A DNA stretch of 64,000 nt, from NCBI GenBank assembly GCA_023055505.1, contig JALIRH010000001.1, positions 120,625,723-120,689,722 on the forward strand. Direction: 5' to 3'. Below are positions 56,537 through 64,000 of the stretch, piece after piece. The stretch is from Callipepla californica brunnescens (lineage: Eukaryota > Chordata > Aves > Galliformes > Odontophoridae). Under the pieces are notes generated by a model, which was given only the letters and a program-made list of their open reading frames with translations, searched no databases and was not told where the DNA came from. How positions within the stretch are numbered: position 1 is the first letter of the stretch; every line of letters begins with the position of its first letter. The position numbers were made by a program, and so were the translations under genes.

Positions 56537-59114
56537 ATACAAGGGACTTTTGAAACACTTCAGTCTCCCCCTCTTTCCACCTGTGGAAAGTACACTCTGA
56601 AAGGCTCAAGAACATTATCAGAAAAGGTAGTCAGCCACAGAGGATCACACAGTGTGGTTGCTTTGGGTGAACAGTCAGGACTTGATTCTATCCAGTTTTT
56701 GAATGCATAGTCTGGAAAAAAGAGTAGAAAAACAGAACTGATAAAATGATGAGAATGTTAGTGAATAAATGTGAAATGCTTAGATTTATTGGTAAAATAA
56801 GTTTAATTTAATCATGATATGTTCTTACACAAGAAGGTACACACCTAACAGACCACATCTCCAGAATGGGGCTGAGCATTGGCTGTCAGAAGTTGTAGGG
56901 ATCACATCACTATGATGTCTCAGCATAATTCCATGTCAAATTTGTCTAACCTGTTCCTTGGGTGGACCAGAAATATGAGTATGTTTACTCATTGCACTCT
57001 GCTTGTAGTGAATAAAAGGGAGCTGATTTTCTCATGGCACAGCATTGTTGAGACTAATACTGTCAGTTCTGGTGTTTTCTGTTTATGAAGGATGAGGAAA
57101 ATTGTGTGTGCAGAAAAATGTACAAAAATACATTCATGAGAAGAAAATGCCTCCTGCTGGAGAACTAGGACAGCTGGATCTGTTTATCTTATCATGATGA
57201 AGACTGGGAACTGTCTAGATCACATCTTGTCAGCACAAAGCTCACCTACAAAAGGACTCTCAGCCTAGCAGAGAAAAGCAGGAGAAGAGCAAGGTTCTAG
57301 AAAGCAAATACAGAGCCATGCAAGTTGGGAGGATGGTGTGCTTTTTTAAGGATGAGGTTAGCTTAACAGTAGAGCAGCCAACTGTGAGGAGTAGTATATT
57401 CTCAATTTCTTGGTATCTTAAATCACAACTCTGGGTCCCTTCCTTAAGTTATATTTTCACCAGATAGAAGATAAGCATGAGTCAATCTCGAAGCACAGGC
57501 ATGGAAGGCTGAAATGTAAATTCCTTGATATCCAAGAAGTCAAAGAGGATGATGTAGAACAAATCGATGTCTGAAAGGTTCAAACTTCAGGCTATTGGTT
57601 TCTGTATCTGAACAGAAGTTGAAGTGATTTAGAGATATCCTGTGATCATGAGTGACTGGAAGGTACTCTGAGTTTTTTCAAGCTTGGCGTGGTGGGAAGG
57701 TGAAGCTCATATTTCCATCTTGCTTGGGGCCAAGGAAATAAAGACATCAGATCTGACTCTGAGGAAAAGCTTGATGGTTCTCTCTGAAGATAATAGTTGT
57801 TTAAAGCCCCAAATGGGATGGGCACCGCTGCTTTAAAAGTTAAGAATAACCATAAATTCTGGTGGTGAGTTTACATTACACCTGTGGCCTCATGAAGAAC
57901 ACCCTTGTAAGATTTACCTTTACATCACTGTCTAAGGAGGATCATAAACCAGATACTACCACAGAAGAGCAGTGGTGTTGCAAGAGTGACAACACTACAT
58001 ATGTATACCTCCAGCATCCCTACTTCTCCTTGGGTTGGTACTCTCAGCAGGGCATTTCTCAGTTTTTATCATACAGCTGTGAAGAGCTGTGATATACGGG
58101 CATGCTGACATGACTCTAGAGAGGAGAGAAGGAGGAGAAATGTGTTGTCCTACTATTGGAAGCTTATATCAAGGGCACACAAAGCAGTCCAGCTCCTCCA
58201 ATGGCTTGGATTGGCACCGTGGCCCTTTGTTTCAGAAGGGGAAGAGGACCTGCTCATAGCACCTGCAGCTCTTCTGTGCACACTTCCTTTACCAGTGCTT
58301 GGTGTCACAATCCTTCCTTACTGCATTTAGCACTAAGGTTCTCCATCGAATGGCATGCGTTTTCTCCTTCCTTTGAGAGTGAAACTTCATTCCCTCCAGT
58401 AATTAACCTGTCCCAAAGGCCTATTTGGACTTCTTTGAGGGTTTTTAGTGCTATATAGACCCTGACATTCACCATCAATTAATGCCCTGCAAATCAGCTT
58501 GTCCAGTAACTGGATTAAAGCCTTTCCTTCCCATTCAGCCTGTAACATTGTAATCAGTGGCAAAGGAAGTAGGTCTGGTAACTCTGCCAAGTTAACAGCT
58601 TCTTGTTGTTTAGCTCAAGTCAAAGACAAAGGATGCTGTGTAACTACTTCTGTTGTTGCTGCTTTTTCACTTGGCATGAAAAAATCACTACCAGCCTTCA
58701 CATAGCTTGTCAGCAGTTGCTGTTTATCTCTACAGCAGAATCCAGATTTTGGGATTTTATTTACTGCATTTGTTTAAATCAAGAATATGGCAATTATCTT
58801 GATTAGCTCATTGAGATGGTATCAGTGTACATTAATTCAATTTCCTTCTGAGACAAAGTCAAACCTTCTATGCATTATTTAATCCAGATGAGGCTCTTTC
58901 ACACAGGTCCTTTGTGTGCCCATTTAGTCCTGAATGTCACCTCCTCCAGCACACAGTTAAATGCATACACATCACTTCAGTCAAGCCAAGAAATTCAGAA
59001 CTTTCTCATGGACTTCCCAAGGAGTGTCTCGAGGCTAAATGGGTAATGTGGTACCAGATCTTTCAGCAGGAGGTAAGGGAAGCTTTGGCCCATAATATTG
59101 GACTTTGTTTAATA

Positions 59115-59545
59115 GAGGAGGACCTTGGATGGCTTTCTGGCATCCCCAGGACTCATCAGTTCCAAGTACCAGCCCAGCCTTGCACACCTCCAGGGTTGGG
59201 TACCCCCAGCTCTCTTAGCAGCCTGTGCCAGTGACTCACCACCCTTTCAATAAGGAATTTCCTCCTAAGATCTAATCTAAATCTCCCTCTTCCAGTTTCA
59301 AGTCATTTCCCCTTGTCCTATCACTATCTGATCACATAAAAAGTGGGTCCCCTCCTGCTTATAAGCTCCCGTGAAATAATGGAAGGCTGCAATGAGGTCT
59401 TCCCAGAGCCTTCTCTTCTCCAGGCTGAACAAGCCCAGCTCCCTCAGCCTGTCTTCACAGGAGAGGTGTTTCAGACTTCTTACTGTCTTTGTGGCCCTCC
59501 TCTGGACCCACAGCTCTGTGTCTTTCTCATGCTGAGGGATCATAG
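59115..59545 (-). repeat. CR1 LINE 3' region, antisense, about 430 nt
   Basis: It contains 'gcctgtgccagtgactcacc', 'tcatttccccttgtcctatc', 'agagccttctcttctccagg', 'ctgaacaagcccagctccct' and 'tttgtggccctcctctggac'. The CR1 3' end is lost at the left. Confidence 0.92.
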
Positions 59546-61061
59546 TCAGCATTTACCCAACAGGGAGATACAGACTCAATCTGCATCACAGTTGGCACGA
59601 AGATTTTGCAGTCAAACCCCGAGATAAATAACACTCATTACCTTTAGAGGAGCAGCCACCTCTTGACTTTGGGAAACCTAGCTTGCTGCATTAATAACAT
59701 CCCTTTATCACCAGCTGATATCTCAGGTCACACCCCAGGTTTTATGGGATTTGTTGGCATCCTTGTTTGCAAGAGACGATCTTTCTGTGACCGCAGCAGT
59801 CTGAAGCATAAGAAACACAAACCCCTTTGGCTATTGTTCTCTATCCTTTTCTGTCACTTTTAGCAGGATTATTTTTCTCCACAGTTTTCTCCATTATGAT
59901 ACCATTCGCTCGTCATCACTGTTCCTCTGCTGAAGTTACAGTGAAACTCCAGCATGTGCCAAGAGAAAACAGCCCTTCTGCAATCCTCTCACACAGTTGT
60001 GAGGTCATGTTTTGAGCCCAGCATGTATGTCTGGCGTCCAAGTTCAGCAGAGAATCAAGGTGATTACGAGCATCATAAAAATAGCTGGAAAGAGAGACCT
60101 TACTTGCCTCCTTTGGGCAGTCAGAAGTTCTGTCTGTCATTAGGGAGAGGACTTGCCTTCATGCATATTTGAGTAGCATGGGTTTGTCTATTATGGATTT
60201 ATTTTTAATGTTGTGTTTAACGTTGTTTGAAAAATAGCTTGTACAGAGGCGGCGGGTGCACGTCTGTATAATCACACATAAAATATAGTTTGCAAAGTAC
60301 ATTAGGGCACTTTGGCTCTAAATGCAATATTATTACAGTGATTTTTTTTTTTCCAATCTGTTTGACTTGTAGTTCTAAAAGACCGATGAAATGTGAAAAA
60401 GCGAAAATGAGGAAACTCAGAGACTCAGGCAAAGAATTGATTTTTGAATAGACAGTACTTAGGATGCTCTCCTTAATTCCCAAGGCCCAGGTCTCTACAC
60501 AATGGTAATGTGATAAATGAAAGCTCTGAATGTTTACAAGCTAACAATTAGGCCTCATAAGCACCAAATGCCATTTTAATTCTGTGCATTGAACCTTAGC
60601 TAAATACGTTTCCAATTGGGAATGGATGGCAACAGCTTCCGTTGCTGGCCTAATAATTGTCACTGTAATTGCAAATGCCAGGGCTCTGCAGCAGGTTTGA
60701 ATGGGAGGCAGCAGCTGTGTTAGCAGGTGATGGATTCATTGCTGGGAGTGTGTGCGCTCCTATCCTTCAGCATCTCTTTAATTCTGGGGCTTTCAGAGCA
60801 TTTGGAGAACACAAGCATCTTAGGAAACCACCCCATCCCTAAATCCCAAGGCTGTGGAAGCACAGCCTATGGAGCTTAGCTGTGGAATGAGCTGATGGGA
60901 GGAGATTTATCTTACCACAAAGACCAGATGCACCTATGACTACATAAGGTTCAGTCACTCAGCCTTCCTCTCCAAGCTGGGGATGAGCTCTGTGACTGCA
61001 GAGGTGGAAGGAACAAATGCAACCATGTCACTCATTCCCCATCACAAGAAGGATGCTAAGC

Positions 61062-61523
61062 TGTTGAAGTGGGTCCAGAGGTCGTCACAAAGATGCTCAG
61101 AGGGCTGGAGCATCTCTCCTGTGAAGAAAGGTTGAGGGAAGTGGGCTTCTCTAGCTTGGAGAAGAGAAGGCTCCAGGGAGACCTCACTGATGCCTTTCAG
61201 TACTGGAGGGGAGTTTATAGACAAGAGTGGGACCGACTTTTTACATGGTCTGATAGTGGTAGGACAAGGGTGGGATGGCTTCAACGTAAAAGAGGGGAGG
61301 TTTAGATTAGATATTAGGAGGAAATTCTTTACTCAGAGGGGAGTGAGGCACTGGCACAGCTGCCCAGAGAGCTGTGTGTGGCCCATCTCTGGAGGTGTTC
61401 AAGTCCAGGTTGGATGGGGCCCTGGGCAGCCATAGCTGGAGGGGGGCAACCAGCCCATGAAAGGGGGTTGGAACTAAATGATCTTTAAGCTCCCCTCCAA
61501 CCCAAGCCATTTTATGTTTTAAT
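61062..61523 (+). repeat. CR1 LINE 3' region, sense, about 460 nt
   Basis: It contains 'gtgggtccagaggtcgtcac', 'tgtgaagaaaggttgaggga', 'ttggagaagagaaggctcca', 'gaggggaggtttagattaga' and ends near 'ctcccctccaacccaagcca'. Confidence 0.92.
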
Positions 61524-62253
61524 GTGTTCAGCACCTCCTTTTGCACTGCCACTGCAGCTCTCAAAGCAGCTTTAGTCTGGGCACGCGCATTTTACACTTC
61601 ACTTGCCACTAATTAAAAAGCAATAATTAAAAGTGGAGCAGCCCAGTTGTGCTGCCTTCTCGCATTTCTCCCTCTGTAAGCCATGACCTCTTTGCAGCCC
61701 CAAAGCAAGCACTTGGAAGGTCCCTGGGCAGAGGTGCAGCAGCTCGTGCAAAAGCAGCAAGCACAGATGGTCCAGGTTACTTCTGACAGAGGCTAATGTG
61801 GTGACTAAGGAGGTGCCAAAAGCCTTAATGCACATTTGCAGACGTCTTAAACTGACTCCAGCACACCAGCACAAGCTGCTCTGGCCCCAAATGAGCCTTG
61901 CTACTCAGAACAAAAAGTCCCAGTTGGAAACTCATGCTCTTGGTGAAGCTCTCTGCCATTGTGTGACTTCTGTCACGCAATTAGGAAAATTTAATTATGC
62001 TTATTGTATGTATTCATCTTCTCCTTAAAAGAAAAATGTGCACACGGAGATTTAGTCACCGTCATATTCTTCCGTGCTCTTTTTCTGTGCTCAGGCAGTT
62101 TTTTGTCCTGTTTGCCCATTACTGCTTTAGAACATCAGAAAAACACTATTTGATCTTGTTTAGAGAGAGAAGATGCTGCAAAGATGTTGAGCAGGTAGCA
62201 TGTCTGAACCCCATTTGCTAGAGAAGCCACAGATGGGTGGAGAAATGGTAAGA

Positions 62254-62382
62254 GATCATAGAATCAATAGAAGGCTGGACAAGACCTCTAAGATCCCCAA
62301 GTCCATCCCAATCCCTCCATGCCCACTAAACCGTGTCCCTGAGTATCACATCCCCACAGTTCTTGAACACCTCCAGGTATGG
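62254..62382 (-). repeat. CR1 LINE 3' fragment, antisense
   Basis: 'agatcatagaatcaatagaa', 'cccactaaaccgtgtccctg' and 'cagttcttgaacacctccag'. It breaks off where the next copy's tail starts. Confidence 0.87.
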
Positions 62383-62635
62383 TTCATAGATTCATAGATT
62401 CATAGATACATTAGGTTGGAAAGGACCTACAAGATCATCTAGTCCAACCATCCTCCCACCACCATCCCTACCCACCAAGCTACTAAATCAAATACCTGGT
62501 GATTCCACCACCTCCCTGTGCAGCTGTGCCAATGCCTCACCATTCTTTCTGAGAAGAAAGACCAACTTCATCCTCCTCCAGAGCAACTTTAAGGCCATTA
62601 ACTCCTGTTCTGTCGCTAGTTACCAGGGAGAGGAG
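62383..62635 (-). repeat. CR1 LINE 3' end, antisense, directly adjoining the preceding copy
   Basis: The tail 'ttcatagattcatagattca' is followed by 'aaggacctacaagatcatct', 'tggtgattccaccacctccc' and 'gccaatgcctcaccattctt'. It may be nested in the preceding copy. Confidence 0.87.
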
Positions 62636-64000
62636 GCCTACCCAGATGCCTGGGAACAAAGTAGAGGGAGCCCAAGGCTGTTGGGAGTAAGTAGGGCTTC
62701 CTTGGAGAATAGATTTAGTGCTGACTGTCAGCATGGTGCTGCGTGTCATTCATTTAGGATAAATCATAGGACTCATAGGACACTGATTCAGCACTTACAT
62801 GAAACAGCAGCCATGTGTCCCTCACACAAACTCCCTGCCCCCGTCCTGGCTTTTGCTGTTCTTTCCCTAACCTGTGAACCTGTTTCCTTCTGTACTCACA
62901 CCCCTATTGAGACAAAGCCACCCTATAGACTGCAGTGCAGCATGCCAGTATTTTTAGGAGTGAGGCAGGCTCAGTTCCACACTCAGCTGATCTTTAAGAA
63001 ATACTAACAGAGCAGGATTCTTCCCTCACAGTTCCAAGCACCATCAAGTCAGAGATGCTAAATTCAGATCCCATCTTCCTTAAATATCAGAGCTTTTGAG
63101 ACCTGAGTCTATCCTTACAGTTCAGACTGTGTTTTATATAGACAGCAATAGATGTCACAGCGGGAAGAATTTGGGGTGTTATGTAACACACTTTTAGTGA
63201 TAGCCGTGTTCTCTCTGCTCAAGGTAAAGACTAAATTGTGTCCCTCATGTCCTGTCTCAGCAGATCCAATAAAGATGTCTTCTGTGATGCCTTTAGTTTT
63301 TACTTACGTACTCGTCCAGGTGGAGATGTGTGGATGACTGTGCAGAAAGCACTGACAAAGTGCATCCCATCTCATTGCAAACAGAAGAGCTGCAGATAGA
63401 GAGCAGAGCACTGGGAACTGAGAGAGCTTGAGCTCTGGCTCTTGCGAGGAGATTCAGTTTAGATCCAAGCCGTGCTCTCCTAGCCACTTGGAAAGGCTTG
63501 CACTGGCCCCTGCCAGCCTCCTGCAGTGCAGGCTCGAATTCATCCCTTCTCTGTTGTTTTTTTTTTTTCTTCCCCTTCTTTTCCACTTCACAGGTAGCTG
63601 GTTTGTTGCCAAGGTCATGAAGGGAAAGGGTAAAGCTGCTCCTTTCTCCATGCTTGGGTAATCCCATGAATGATGGGCTGACACTGGATGGCTGAATACT
63701 TTCTTCTACCTTTGTAACTCTCCCTCTGCCCAGCGGGCAAGAAAAATTTCACGTCCCAATGTCTCAAGCTCCAAGAGGGAGAGGTAGATTTGCAATGAGC
63801 TCACCTATTTAATCACTCTGCTAAATATTAAACTTGGACAAGAATTTGCTTTTCTGCCAGTCCTTCCTCATACAGAGTCACTGCCAGCATATTGTCAAAG
63901 GCAAAGTAATAGCACTGGACAGATATGGAAAAAAGGGGAATGGAAAAGAAGAGACAAACTTGTTTTTCTGTATGGGGCAGAGAAGCACAGTGGCTGCTTC

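Larger units (their letters stand above)
53925..64000 (+). other. TENM4: TENM4 intron after window exon 10 (5' 10,076 nt, runs out of the window)
   Basis: The next teneurin exon should start with a base completing Glu and continue into YD repeats (YDSFGRL-type). No such sequence occurs before the window end, so the intron exceeds 10 kb. It holds the pentanucleotide array at 56141-56536, CR1 elements at about 59115-59545, 61062-61523 and 62254-62635, and a poly-T run near 63557-63568. Confidence 0.82.

Noticed and set aside
55959..56600. Two overlapping long plus-strand ORFs (213 and 144 codons) rich in SYPIL and LSYP
   Set aside because: They are made by a five-base tandem repeat that has no stop in any register; the periodic protein is an artefact of the satellite.
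58502..58531. Short translated motif SSNWIKAFPS, vaguely like a retroviral integrase core segment
   Set aside because: Only one short match, with no further integrase, reverse transcriptase or LTR signal around it and stops on both sides in frame. Not enough to call an endogenous retrovirus; a translated search of 57800-59100 would decide.
1..64000. Host-gene microRNA: the TENM4 locus carries mir-708 in mammals
   Set aside because: I looked for the mature sequence and found none here; it belongs to an intron nearer the gene's 5' end, outside this window.

Overview
The window is vertebrate nuclear DNA from a bird, most likely a galliform such as chicken. It carries about 28 fragments of the avian CR1 retrotransposon, recognisable by the TTCTATGA-type octamer tails and the 'GGAAGGGACC...GATCATCTAG' 3' end. 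The only protein-coding gene I can support is a plus-strand run of internal exons of a teneurin. Residue-level resemblance, especially [18 protein letters not shown] and the [12 protein letters not shown] stretch, fits teneurin-4 (TENM4) better than TENM1, TENM2 or TENM3. This assignment rests on family memory, not on a search.

Layout: 1-3369 is intron. Ten exons follow: 3370-3586, 16216-16335, 21827-22088, 27477-27744, 29915-30058, 31033-31282, 33954-33974 (a 21-nt microexon), 40661-40893, 49772-49926 and 53047-53924. From 53925 to 64000 there is again only intron. All junctions are GT-AG, every exon is open, and the phases chain without a break. They give about 850 codons with the microexon, or 843 without it. 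Neither end of the gene (cytoplasmic domain, transmembrane segment, EGF repeats; most of the YD shell and the toxin-like C-terminus) lies here.

In protein order the exons encode the end of the Cys-rich segment after the EGF repeats, the transthyretin/carboxypeptidase-regulatory-like domain (exons 1-3), the FN-plug-like region (exons 3-5), the NHL beta-propeller (exons 6-10) and the first strands of the YD beta-barrel (end of exon 10). The microexon adds the seven-residue propeller insert that in the teneurin family controls adhesion and latrophilin binding. It has a long pyrimidine tract with a TGC upstream and a TGCATG (RBFOX-type) element 45 nt downstream.

The introns hold CR1 fragments, mostly antisense to the gene, a few simple repeats, a layered pentanucleotide array at 56.1-56.5 kb, two G-quadruplex-type G clusters, a perfect small hairpin, and several AT-rich homeodomain-like stretches that may be conserved non-coding elements. 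I found no promoter, RNA gene or second protein-coding gene. The most interesting item is the microexon with its regulatory signature, which is too short to appear in an ORF search.
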